64,000 nt of DNA from contig NZ_LPUF01000001.1 of NCBI RefSeq assembly GCF_002072955.1, forward strand, positions 828,896 through 892,895. Direction: 5' to 3'. The notes under the pieces are model-generated. The model did not search any database, had not been told where the DNA came from, and saw nothing but the letters and a program-made list of their open reading frames with translations. This document shows positions 49,083 to 56,919 of this stretch, one piece after another; within the stretch, counting starts at the first letter, position 1, and every line of letters begins with the position of its first letter. The DNA comes from Methyloprofundus sedimenti (GTDB lineage Bacteria > Pseudomonadota > Gammaproteobacteria > Methylococcales > Methylomonadaceae). The translations under genes were made by a program, and so were the position numbers.

Positions 49083-50068
49083 TGAAAGATAAAAATCAAC
49101 GTATTGTTGTCGTTATTATTAATTATAAAACAGCTGATTTAATCATTGATTGTCTGGAGTCGCTACTTCCAGAATTAAGTAGTTTGAAAGCTAACGTCAT
49201 CATCGTTGATAATAATTCTAATGATAATTCTTGTAATGAAATTTCTGATTGGATCATTAAAAACGATATTTTGAAAAAAGTTGAATTAATTGCTTCATAT
49301 GAGAATACTGGTTTTTCAGGGGGAAATAATCGCGGCATTAGTCATATTGAAGCTGACTATTATCTATTATTAAATAGCGATACCTTGCTGCGCAAAGGTG
49401 CGATTAGCTTATTACTTGAAGCAGCTAAAAAGGATAAAAGCGTTGGTTTAGTCAGTCCGCGCTTAGAATGGACAGATACAACACCACAAGAAAGTTGTTT
49501 TCGTTTTCATTCGCCAATTAGTGAATTAATCTCATCAGCGAATACAGGCTTAATTACGCGCTTATTTAAATCATATAATGTGCCTTTTTTAGTTTCTGAT
49601 ACAGCTGATTGTTACGATTGGACGAGCTTTGCTTGTGTATTAGTTAAGTCTGAGGTCTTTAAAGATATAGGGCTGATGGATGATGGCTATTTTATGTATT
49701 ACGAAGATGTGGCTTTTGCCTATCATGCTCAAAAGGCAGGTTGGAAAGTATTAAATGTGCCAGATGCTCATGTGGTGCATTTACGTGGTGGTAGTTCCCC
49801 CGTGAAATCACAAACAAAATTACGTAAGCGTTTACCGCGTTATTATTATGAATCGAGAACCCGTTGTTTTTATCAGTTATACGGCCGATTAGGTTTGTTG
49901 GCGGCTAATCTATTGTGGACAATAGGCTGGGGAATATCAACATTACGTCAGTTATTAACATCTAGCTTTGAGCCTTCGGTTTCTGAGGCTCAATGGAAGG
50001 ATATTTGGATTAATTTTAGTAATCCTTTAAAATCTTATATTCATCCTGATCATTATGATAAATCTTGA
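49082..50068 (+). CDS. glycosyltransferase family 2 (rhamnosyltransferase-like)
   Basis: A 328-residue GT-A enzyme: VVVIINYKTADLIIDCLESL at the N-terminus, VIIVDNNSNDNS, the DxD-type LLLNSDTL, and MDDGYFMYYEDVAFAYHAQKAGWKV, which is typical of WbbL-like rhamnosyltransferases. It probably adds a sugar to the growing repeat unit at the cytoplasmic face. The start codon is GTG, overlapping the stop of the sulfotransferase gene. Confidence 0.85.
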   Translation: MKDKNQRIVVVIINYKTADLIIDCLESLLPELSSLKANVIIVDNNSNDNSCNEISDWIIKNDILKKVELIASYENTGFSGGNNRGISHIEADYYLLLNSDTLLRKGAISLLLEAAKKDKSVGLVSPRLEWTDTTPQESCFRFHSPISELISSANTGLITRLFKSYNVPFLVSDTADCYDWTSFACVLVKSEVFKDIGLMDDGYFMYYEDVAFAYHAQKAGWKVLNVPDAHVVHLRGGSSPVKSQTKLRKRLPRYYYESRTRCFYQLYGRLGLLAANLLWTIGWGISTLRQLLTSSFEPSVSEAQWKDIWINFSNPLKSYIHPDHYDKS

Positions 50069-50096
50069 TGTTGTGCTGAAAAATGAGCACAAATTT

Positions 50097-50150
50097 GGGG
50101 CGCGGATCTTTAGTCCGCTTTTTAAAATGCAGGCTAAAGACCTGCGCCCC
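50097..50150. repeat. palindromic repeat, copy 2 (related to 42445-42499)
   Basis: Nearly perfect inverted repeat: the left arm begins GGGGCGCGGATCTTTAGTCC and the right arm is GCAGGCTAAAGACCTGCGC plus CCC. It is about 85% identical to the copy at 42445. Its right end supplies the first bases of the target-site duplication of the adjacent MITE. Between it and the glycosyltransferase stop is a short hairpin GTGCT...AGCAC (50073-50090). Confidence 0.8.
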
Positions 50151-50157
50151 TTTAAGT

Positions 50158-50325
50158 CATTTCCTTACACACATCTTTTTGAACAATAATAATCAATGAC
50201 TTACAGAAAGATAGTGAAAATTGAGAATCCAGAAAAATCAGGAGCTACAAGAAATCGTGTGAAAATAATACAATGTTGTAACTCATTGATTTACATTATG
50301 TCTAATACTTGTGTGTAAGGAGATG
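50158..50325. mobile_element. 168-bp MITE with 9-bp target duplication
   Basis: The ends are inverted repeats: CATTTCCTTACACACA at the left and TGTGTGTAAGGAGATG at the right (one mismatch in 16), with a second inner pair (AATCAATGACTTAC / GTAACTCATTGATT). Immediately outside lies the same 9 bp on both sides, CCTTTAAGT (50149-50157 and 50326-50334). It has no coding capacity, so it must have been moved by a related transposase elsewhere. It lies just upstream of the mntA gene and on the palindromic repeat. Confidence 0.85.
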
Positions 50326-50368
50326 CCTTTAAGTATGTACAGGTAATTTTATGTCCACTCCTTAGTTT

Positions 50369-50776
50369 ATGGACTTAATAGAATTGGAGTCTGTATTAAA
50401 ACATTGGCTCAGTGAGCATACTGAAATTGAATTAGCTATTTTGTTTGGCTCTTATGCGAAAGGAACAGCAACAGACCATAGTGATATTGATTTTGCAATT
50501 AAATTATCATCTAGGCAAGGTATAAAGGCTGGTGATAAGCTCGCTTATATTCAGCAACTGTCAATATTGCTTAGTCGAGATATTGATTTGATTGACTTAA
50601 GATCGGTAGGGCAACCTTTATTAGCCCAGATTATAAAGTACGGTAAGCGGCTATTAGGATCTGATGCAGACTATGCACAACTGGCTATCAATAATATTAA
50701 TAGCATACAAGATTTTACGCCTTATATTGAACGAATGTTAACGGAAAGAAGAAAGCGGTGGTTGGTTAATGGATAA
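50369..50776 (+). CDS. MntA-like nucleotidyltransferase (orphan type VII antitoxin)
   Basis: A 135-residue minimal nucleotidyltransferase with the fold signature LFGSYAKGTATDHSDIDFAI: a GSx10DxD motif with the catalytic aspartates. In type VII toxin-antitoxin pairs, MntA adds AMP to the HepT toxin to neutralise it. Here the toxin gene is only a scar (see the next entry), so MntA is an orphan. The start codon is TTG or the ATG at 50369; the frame is compact. Confidence 0.8.
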   Translation: MDLIELESVLKHWLSEHTEIELAILFGSYAKGTATDHSDIDFAIKLSSRQGIKAGDKLAYIQQLSILLSRDIDLIDLRSVGQPLLAQIIKYGKRLLGSDADYAQLAINNINSIQDFTPYIERMLTERRKRWLVNG

Positions 50777-50847
50777 TATTAGATAAAAAAGTCGATTTTC
50801 ATCATTTAAATGATTTTAAACGTTATATTGAAGAAATTACGCGATAA
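50769..50847 (+). pseudogene. hepT toxin remnant, internally deleted
   Basis: An ATG overlapping the mntA stop, in the position where hepT starts, opens only five codons (MDNIR) before a stop. The +1 frame (50779-50847) then reads LDKKVDFHHLNDFKRYIEEITR, matching in character the C-terminal end of HepT proteins (...D....L.DF..YI..I). The central part with the R-x4-6-H RNase motif is lost. This is inferred from composition and position. Confidence 0.5.
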
Positions 50848-50856
50848 CGAGGATTT

Positions 50857-51738
50857 ATGACGAAACCTGATTTTATTATTATCGGTGCTATGAAAAGTGC
50901 AACGAGCACTTTACATGAGCAGTTAGCTTTGCAGGATGGTATTTTTATGACCACTCCTAAAGAGCCTAATTATTTTAGTGATGATGAGCAGTATGCGCGT
51001 GGTGAGGCTTGGTATGAGGGTTTATTTGCTAATGCGGAGGCTAATGATTTATGTGGTGAGTCGAGTACGCATTATACAAAATTACCTGATTACCCATTAA
51101 CGATTGAGCGCATGGCTAAGCGGCTTAAAAAGGTTAAATTGATTTATGTGCTGCGTCATCCCGTGGATCGTTTAATTTCTCATTATATACATCAATGGTC
51201 ACAGAATGTTATCAAGTGTGATATTAATGAGGCCATTGATCAATATGAAGAGTTAACGGCTTATAGTTGTTATGCAAGGCAGTTGCAGCCTTATATTGAG
51301 CAGTTTGGACGTGAAAATATTTTACTTTTATTTAATGAATCAATAAGAAAAAATCAGCAAAAAGAACTTGAAAAAGCAGCTGAATTTATTGGTTATAAAG
51401 AGAAGGTTGTTTGGCAAGAAGATCTTGCAGCACAAAATGTATCAAATGAACGGATACGAGCCTTTCCAGGTTATAGTTGGATTGTTGAATCTGAAATTAT
51501 GACTTTTTTACGTCGTGTGTTGATACCTAAATGGCTTAGAAATAAAATTAAAAGTGAAATGACATTAAAAGAACGTCCTGTGATTGATCCGGTGCACCTT
51601 GCTCAAAATACGACTATATTTGATCAGGATTTAGCTCGTTTGGGACATGCGTTGAATGTTGAATTATCTTGTGAAACGTATAAAACTATTGTGATTAACC
51701 AAGAATTGAGTTTGCAACACGATATAGAGGAAAAATAA
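50857..51738 (+). CDS. sulfotransferase, PAPS-dependent (3 of 3)
   Basis: A 293-residue heparan-type sulfotransferase: phosphosulfate loop AMKSATSTLH (11-20), KEPNYFSDD, the 3'-phosphate motif LRHPVDRLISHY (about 95-107), and the family ending with the E/D-rich lid. It is most similar in pattern to the first copy at 47264. It overlaps the acyltransferase gene by one base, so the sulfate and acyl modifications are encoded together. Confidence 0.85.
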   Translation: MTKPDFIIIGAMKSATSTLHEQLALQDGIFMTTPKEPNYFSDDEQYARGEAWYEGLFANAEANDLCGESSTHYTKLPDYPLTIERMAKRLKKVKLIYVLRHPVDRLISHYIHQWSQNVIKCDINEAIDQYEELTAYSCYARQLQPYIEQFGRENILLLFNESIRKNQQKELEKAAEFIGYKEKVVWQEDLAAQNVSNERIRAFPGYSWIVESEIMTFLRRVLIPKWLRNKIKSEMTLKERPVIDPVHLAQNTTIFDQDLARLGHALNVELSCETYKTIVINQELSLQHDIEEK

Positions 51739-52259
51739 TGGTATCTATTACTGATGCAGATTGGAGTCGAGAAGTTCCTCGTAAGTTTTGGGATCCGAGT
51801 AGAAAATTGTTGCTGTCTATTAGGTGCTATCAAAAATGTAAACAAAAGAAAGGTTTTATTGCATTAGTCATATCAAAAATTTGTGTGATTCAACATGCTT
51901 TTTGGTCGGCAATTTCTGGAGCTGATATTCCTATTTCTTGTAATATTGGAGGAGGGCTGTTAATTCCTCATCCAAATGGGATTGTTATTCATCCACAGTC
52001 TGAAATAGGCATTAACTGTTTAATACATCAGCAGGTTACGGTCGGAGTAAAAAGAGGAAATGCTATTCCACCAAAGATTAGCGCTCATGTTGATATAGGT
52101 GCTGGCGCTAAAATTATAGGTAATATTAATATTGGTGACCATAGTTTAATTGGTGCAAATGCTGTTGTAGTTAAAGATGTTGAAGCAGGTGTCATCGTGG
52201 CAGGTATTCCGGCTAGAGCGATAGGTTTTACGCAAGATAAATACAATAACCATGACTGA
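51738..52259 (+). CDS. serine acetyltransferase-like hexapeptide-repeat acyltransferase
   Basis: The 173-residue protein has the left-handed beta-helix of the CysE/LbH family: I.CNIGGGLLIPHPNGIVIHPQSEIGINCLIHQQVTVGV, then IGAGAKIIGNINIGDHSLIGANAVVVKDVEAG. The catalytic His is likely in the LPHP / HPNG region. Short length and cluster position suggest it acetylates a sugar of the polymer rather than making cysteine. It overlaps the next GT2 gene by 8 nt. Confidence 0.8.
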   Translation: MVSITDADWSREVPRKFWDPSRKLLLSIRCYQKCKQKKGFIALVISKICVIQHAFWSAISGADIPISCNIGGGLLIPHPNGIVIHPQSEIGINCLIHQQVTVGVKRGNAIPPKISAHVDIGAGAKIIGNINIGDHSLIGANAVVVKDVEAGVIVAGIPARAIGFTQDKYNNHD

Positions 52260-53232
52260 TAGAGCACGAATCGGTGCTGTGGTAATTGGCCGTAATGAAG
52301 GTCAACGTCTTGTTACTTGTCTTCAATCGTTGGTAAATAGTCTTGATTATATTGTGTATGTTGATTCTGGTTCTAACGATAGTAGTTTGCACGAAGCGGA
52401 GTCTTTAGGTGTTGCAACGATTTCACTTAATATGTCTATTCCCTTTACTGCTGCACGGGCACGAAATGAAGGTGCGCAGTATCTTTTAAGTAATTTTGTT
52501 GAGTTAGATTATATTCAGTTTATTGACAGCGACTGTGAGATTCAGCCTGAGTGGATTGTTACTGCGGCCCATTTTTTAGATGAGCATGCTGATTATGCCG
52601 TTGCTTGTGGTCGTAGGCGTGAACGATTTCCTGAACAATCAATATACAACCAGTTATGTGATATTGAGTGGAATACGCCTGTTGGTGATGCGTTTGCTTG
52701 TGGTGGCGATGCTTTAATTCGTGTCGAGGCTTATAAGCAGGTTAATGGTTATCGCGATGATTTAATTGCCGGTGAAGAGCCTGAAATGTGCTTTCGACTT
52801 AGGGCAAAGGATTGGAAAATAAAGCGATTAGATGCTGAGATGACTTTACATGATGCAGCGATGATAAAGTTTTCTCAATGGTGGAAAAGAACCACTCGTA
52901 CAGGGTACGCTTTTACACTAGGCAGTTCGATTCATGGTAAATCAGAAGAACGTTATTGGGTGAAGGAAACTCAAAGAATAATGTTATGGGGTTTATTTTT
53001 ACCTGTGTTTATTGTTGTTTTAGCCTTTGTTAATCCTCTTTTTCTATTTTTATATTTAATTTATTTTGTTCAGATTGTAAGGGTGGGTTTGAAACGACGA
53101 GATTTAGGAACAATAAAATTTAAATGGGCGGCTAGTGTTGTGCTAGGGAAAATACCAGAGGCTATAGGATTAATTAATTGTTTATTGGATAGGTTAAGAA
53201 ATATTACGCCTAATATTATTGAATATAAGTAA
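52252..53232 (+). CDS. glycosyltransferase family 2 (membrane-associated)
   Basis: A 326-residue GT-A enzyme with AVVIGRNEGQRLVTCLQSL, VYVDSGSNDSS, the DxD-like IQFIDSDCEIQPEW, a GGDALIRVEAYKQVNGYRDDLIAGEEPEMCFRLR acceptor region, and two C-terminal helices (about 242-280). Such enzymes transfer sugars in exosortase-linked loci. The gene is the last intact one before the IS110 insertion. Confidence 0.85.
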   Translation: MTDRARIGAVVIGRNEGQRLVTCLQSLVNSLDYIVYVDSGSNDSSLHEAESLGVATISLNMSIPFTAARARNEGAQYLLSNFVELDYIQFIDSDCEIQPEWIVTAAHFLDEHADYAVACGRRRERFPEQSIYNQLCDIEWNTPVGDAFACGGDALIRVEAYKQVNGYRDDLIAGEEPEMCFRLRAKDWKIKRLDAEMTLHDAAMIKFSQWWKRTTRTGYAFTLGSSIHGKSEERYWVKETQRIMLWGLFLPVFIVVLAFVNPLFLFLYLIYFVQIVRVGLKRRDLGTIKFKWAASVVLGKIPEAIGLINCLLDRLRNITPNIIEYK

Positions 53233-53391
53233 TGGAGTGTAGATGTAATGATTAATGAAATAACTCGTACTTTTTATGAGATAAGGACAGATTCTTATCG
53301 GTACAGTAGATGGCTTTTGGTTTTCTTGTTCATATCGAATACGTAGATACTCTATTAAAACGCAAGCGTGAATGCATAAAAATTTATATTT

Positions 53392-54393
53392 TTATGCATT
53401 TATAGTGATAGGTAACGTATAAAAACGAGCCCCATCGAATTTTTTGTTAGTACGTAACATGCCATGGATGGCGTGTAATAATTTACGCATCACAGCACAG
53501 ACCGCTTGTACTTTCTTTAAGCCATTATCCTCAATCAAGTGATGATAATAGCCTTGAATATTCGGCTCGAATCGGCTGGCAACCAAAGCTGGCATATACA
53601 AGGCCTGACGAATATATTTATTACCCACTTTGCTAATGCGTGGCTTTTTAGATACGCTACTACCTGAATCAAATATCCTTGGATCCAACCCTGCATGAGC
53701 AACCCACTGCCGCGCAGTCATATCCTTAGGCAAGATCATCAGTTCACTCAGTATTTGTACCGCTGAGGCTTGTGCAATCCCTTTGATGCCGGTGATTAAT
53801 GTATAAGCTTGCTTCAGATCTTCATTTTGATGAATAAGGTTAAGTGCACTGTCGCGCAAGGTTTTAATTTGTGCGTCTAAAATATCAATCAACTGCTCTG
53901 TCTGTTCAATCACCAGCACAGGTGTTTCCACTGTTGATTCCAAAGCATGAAGCTGGTTTTTAGTTTGTGTTTTTTGCTTACTTAAGGCGGCAATACGACG
54001 CGCAGTCGCTCTTAAGCTAATACATTCATCGGCTGGACGCTCCCAGGCTTCAAAAGGCATTCTTTCAGCATAAATCGCTAAATTCTCTGCATCAATCGCA
54101 TCGGTTTTGCTGCGCGTCATTAAGGCTTTAGCAAAGTTGTGTGCGGCTTTGGGGTTAATCACCATCACTTCAATACCGTCTGCTCGACTAAGAGCGACAG
54201 CTAAATCAAAATGATAGATGCCTGTTGCCTCGATGCAAACCTTTGTTTCTCCTTTAAGTTTTGTTAAAGACTGAATAATTGATTGATGACCTAAAGGGGT
54301 ATTATCAAAGGATTTCGCTTTACGTGCCTTACCATTAACCATGACGACAACAACTAATTCCTTGCAACTCACATCAATTCCGACAGTATTCAT
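53392..54393 (-). CDS. IS110-family transposase
   Basis: The 333-residue recombinase has the RuvC-like DEDD N-terminal domain (VGIDVSCKELVV with the first Asp, CIEATGIYHFDLA with Glu, and KTDAIDAENLA with the last two Asp) and the C-terminal transposase-20 domain with ITGIKGIAQASAVQIL and the serine region HAGLDPRIFDSGSSVSKKPRISKVGNKYIRQALY. It is intact and probably active. IS110 enzymes recombine DNA guided by a bridge RNA made from the leader. Confidence 0.93.
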   Translation of the reverse strand: MNTVGIDVSCKELVVVVMVNGKARKAKSFDNTPLGHQSIIQSLTKLKGETKVCIEATGIYHFDLAVALSRADGIEVMVINPKAAHNFAKALMTRSKTDAIDAENLAIYAERMPFEAWERPADECISLRATARRIAALSKQKTQTKNQLHALESTVETPVLVIEQTEQLIDILDAQIKTLRDSALNLIHQNEDLKQAYTLITGIKGIAQASAVQILSELMILPKDMTARQWVAHAGLDPRIFDSGSSVSKKPRISKVGNKYIRQALYMPALVASRFEPNIQGYYHHLIEDNGLKKVQAVCAVMRKLLHAIHGMLRTNKKFDGARFYTLPITINA

Positions 54394-54424
54394 TTTTTAT
54401 CCCATATTAAGTATTATAATGATC

Positions 54425-54580
54425 ACTGGTTTCCCAACCCTGACACTTCACCTACCGTCCTTGTGAATGCAGACTCAGAAGCATAGCTTACAGGTCTCAG
54501 ATACTCCACGGCATGGATGACGAGGGTGGGGAGCCAATCTACGAGCAAGCTCAAAGCTTAAGGTTGGGCCGGCTTCCCCA
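54425..54580 (-). ncRNA. candidate IS110 bridge RNA (leader region)
   Basis: The leader upstream of the transposase is unusually GC-rich, non-coding and structured: CCCAACC (54433-54439) pairs with GGTTGGG (54562-54568), and further internal stem loops lie between. In IS110 elements this region is transcribed into a bridge RNA with two loops that bind target and donor DNA. The coordinates are approximate, based on the outer stem only. Confidence 0.55.
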
Positions 54581-55144
54581 GAAAATCAGTTATTACTATA
54601 ATTGTTTTGTGTTAAATAATCTTGTGTTTAAGAGATATGTTTAATATACAAGGTTAAGGAAATCAAAGCCTAGTTTTTTGGTACTGCTTCCTTTAGATCT
54701 TTTTTGGGGGATTGTTCGTGCCTTAGTATCTAGTACGAAAATTTCTTCTGAGATAAAAAATGGAACTGCATTTTATCTTCCTCATCCTGATGGAGTTATT
54801 CTCAATGGTATGTGTGTCATAGGTGATAATGTATCCATATACCAGCAAGTTACAATCGGTGAGTGGTGGGGAGCAGCCCCATGTATAAAAAATGGTACTT
54901 CTATTTTTGCTGGAGCTAAGGTCTTTGGAGGTATTACTATTGGAGGAAACTGTAAAATAGGTGCAAATACAGTTATTAATGTTGATATACCAGATAATTC
55001 ATCAGTATCGGTGCAAAGTGTAGTTATTCGTTCTCGATCTATAGAAAATAGTATACCCAATCCAGATTGAAACACGTAGTTCAGTAATTTCAATAAATTA
55101 TGTCAATGTAGTTTTAGTTTATTAAGCATGGAGATTTTTTTACA

Positions 55145-55705
55145 TTGATTAATTGGCAACCTCAAATAGGTGATCCTACAGCTATGGGCTGGATCACCGT
55201 TGCTTTATACTTTTTTATGGCACTTGTAGCCTTTAAGGTTATTGTGTCTGTTCCTGTTCTTTTTTCTGCTGAAACAGCCGTCAAACAAAAATGGTTTTGG
55301 TCGCTTGTTACATTGATATTACTAATTCTTGGTATTAATAAGCAGTTAGATTTACAGTCTTTATTTACGGCGATAGGGAAGTATTACGCCCATCGAGATG
55401 GTTGGTATGAGCATTGGTGATTCATTCAGGTATCAGGTATTATCGGTTTGCTGGTGGCTATGGGGCTGGTGATGAGTGTTTTTGTTTATTTTATGAAAGC
55501 TATTGCTAAGGTTAATCGCTTGGTTTTTGTAGGCTAAGGTTTTTTATTGTTGTATGTTGCCTTTAGAGCAACCTCTTTTCATCACATGGATATTCTAATT
55601 AATATGACTTTTTTGGACGTGCGCATGAATTGGGTTTTTGAGTTATCCGGCATTCTATTGATTGCGCTGTGTACAATGAATTTGTTAAGACTTAAGGTAG
55701 AGTAA
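55145..55705 (+). pseudogene. membrane protein gene with two in-frame stops
   Basis: One 186-codon frame starting TTG 55145 encodes MINWQPQIGDPTAMGWITVALYF and continues through TGA (55418) and TAA (55535) to a normal stop at 55703. After both stops the same frame still reads protein-like sequence: GIIGLLVAMGLVMSVFVYF, then VAFRATSFHHMDILI and VRMNWVFELSGILLIALC. The whole resembles a family of about 190-residue multi-helix proteins found in exopolysaccharide clusters, with unknown function. Two nonsense mutations without frameshift suggest recent decay. Confidence 0.75.
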
Positions 55706-55707
55706 TA

Positions 55708-56919
55708 ATGAAAGTAGCTTATTTTACCAATCAGTACCCTAAGGTTAGTCATAGTTTTATTCGGCGTGAGATTCTTGCTTTAGAGCAGTTGGGTTATGAA
55801 ATTGAACGTTTTGCTTTGCGTTCTGATGCAGCTGAGTTAGTTGATAGGCTTGATCAGGATGAATTTACCAAGACGGCTTATATTCTTTCTGAACCTAAAG
55901 TTGCGCTTATTTTTTCTGGTTTGACTGTTTTTTTACGTCAGCCTGTAAAATTTATAAAGACGCTATTACTTGTGGTTAAGATGGGGTTTCGCTCGGATCG
56001 CGGCGTATTAAAGCATATTGCTTATTTGTTAGAGGCTTGTGTTTTATTGAAGTGGCAGAAACAAAAACAGATTCAACATATTCATGCTCATTTTGGGACT
56101 AACTCTACTGCTGTAGTGATGTTTGCCTATTTACTTGGTGGAGCTGGTTATAGTTTTACTGTGCATGGGCCAGAAGAGTTTGATAAGCCTGAATTTATTG
56201 CATTGTCAGAAAAAATTAAACATAGCCGTTTCGTCGTCGCTATTAGTTCTTTTGGGCGTAGTCAATTATTTCGTTGGATTCCTGCGGAACAATGGCCGAA
56301 AGTAAAAATTGTGCGTTGTGGATTGGGAGCTGATTTTTTAGGTGTTAATGAAGAACGTGTACCGAATACGAGTCATCAATTAATTTGTGTGGGCCGATTA
56401 TGCGAGCAAAAAGGCCAGTTATTGTTGTTGGAATCAATGCGAACCCTTAAGCAAGAAGGCATTGAATGTCAGCTTGTTTTGGCTGGTGATGGCCCAATGC
56501 GACCCGAAGTTGAACGACGTATTACTGAGTATGAGTTGCAGGATAGGGTAAAAATTACAGGATGGATTAGTAGTGAACAAGTAAAAAGTTTGTTAATTGA
56601 ATCGCGGGGTCTTGTGTTGCCCAGCTTTGCAGAGGGTTTGCCTGTTGTGATTATGGAGGCATTGGCTTTGTCTCGGCCTGTTATTTCAACGTACATTGCA
56701 GGTATTCCTGAGTTAGTGATTAATGGTAAAAATGGTTGGTTGGTGTCTGCGGGTGATAGCGATGCATTGACGAAGGCTATGCGCGATTTATTGAGTACAG
56801 AAGAAGCTATGTTATTGAGTATGGGGAGAGGTGGTTATGAGGCTGTTAATACTCAGCATAATATTGATACTGAAGCGGCTATATTGGCTCGTCATTTTGC
56901 AGAGGCATTAAGTGAATGA
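55708..56919 (+). CDS. glycosyltransferase family 4 (WcaL/colanic-acid type)
   Basis: A 403-residue GT-B enzyme. The N-terminus has TNQYPKVSHSFIRREI and an HIHAHFGTNSTAVVMFAYLL block; the C-terminal nucleotide-sugar half has ICVGRLCEQKGQLLLLESM, GDGPMRPEVE, and the E-x7-E signature FAEGLPVVIMEALALSRPVIST. It probably adds a sugar to the lipid-linked repeat unit. Start ATG 55708 lies 2 nt after the pseudogene stop; the next gene overlaps by 4 nt. Confidence 0.88.
   Translation: MKVAYFTNQYPKVSHSFIRREILALEQLGYEIERFALRSDAAELVDRLDQDEFTKTAYILSEPKVALIFSGLTVFLRQPVKFIKTLLLVVKMGFRSDRGVLKHIAYLLEACVLLKWQKQKQIQHIHAHFGTNSTAVVMFAYLLGGAGYSFTVHGPEEFDKPEFIALSEKIKHSRFVVAISSFGRSQLFRWIPAEQWPKVKIVRCGLGADFLGVNEERVPNTSHQLICVGRLCEQKGQLLLLESMRTLKQEGIECQLVLAGDGPMRPEVERRITEYELQDRVKITGWISSEQVKSLLIESRGLVLPSFAEGLPVVIMEALALSRPVISTYIAGIPELVINGKNGWLVSAGDSDALTKAMRDLLSTEEAMLLSMGRGGYEAVNTQHNIDTEAAILARHFAEALSE

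Larger units (their letters stand above)
53350..54640 (-). mobile_element. IS110-family insertion sequence
   Basis: The element contains the intact transposase gene (53392-54393) and a long leader (54394-54600) typical of the family. A palindrome with perfect 13-bp arms AATGCATAAAAAT / ATTTTTATGCATT at 53371-53400 overlaps the transposase stop and marks the 3' end. No flanking terminal inverted repeat or target duplication is apparent, as is usual for IS110. Boundaries are approximate. Confidence 0.7.
53248..55070 (+). pseudogene. hexapeptide-repeat acyltransferase gene split by IS110
   Basis: A 32-codon fragment at 53248 (MINEITRTFYEIRTDS..., with GGAG upstream) runs into the IS110 element, and a frame from about 54645 to 55070 continues with FLVLLPLDLFWGIVRALV... 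and then a full left-handed beta-helix (GTAFYLPHPDGVILN, VSIYQQVTIG, IGGNCKIGANTVI). Together the two pieces would give about 177 residues, close to the 173 of the paralogue at 51738. The 3' part alone has no ribosome-binding site, so it is probably silent. That the two fragments belong to one gene is an inference. Confidence 0.6.
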
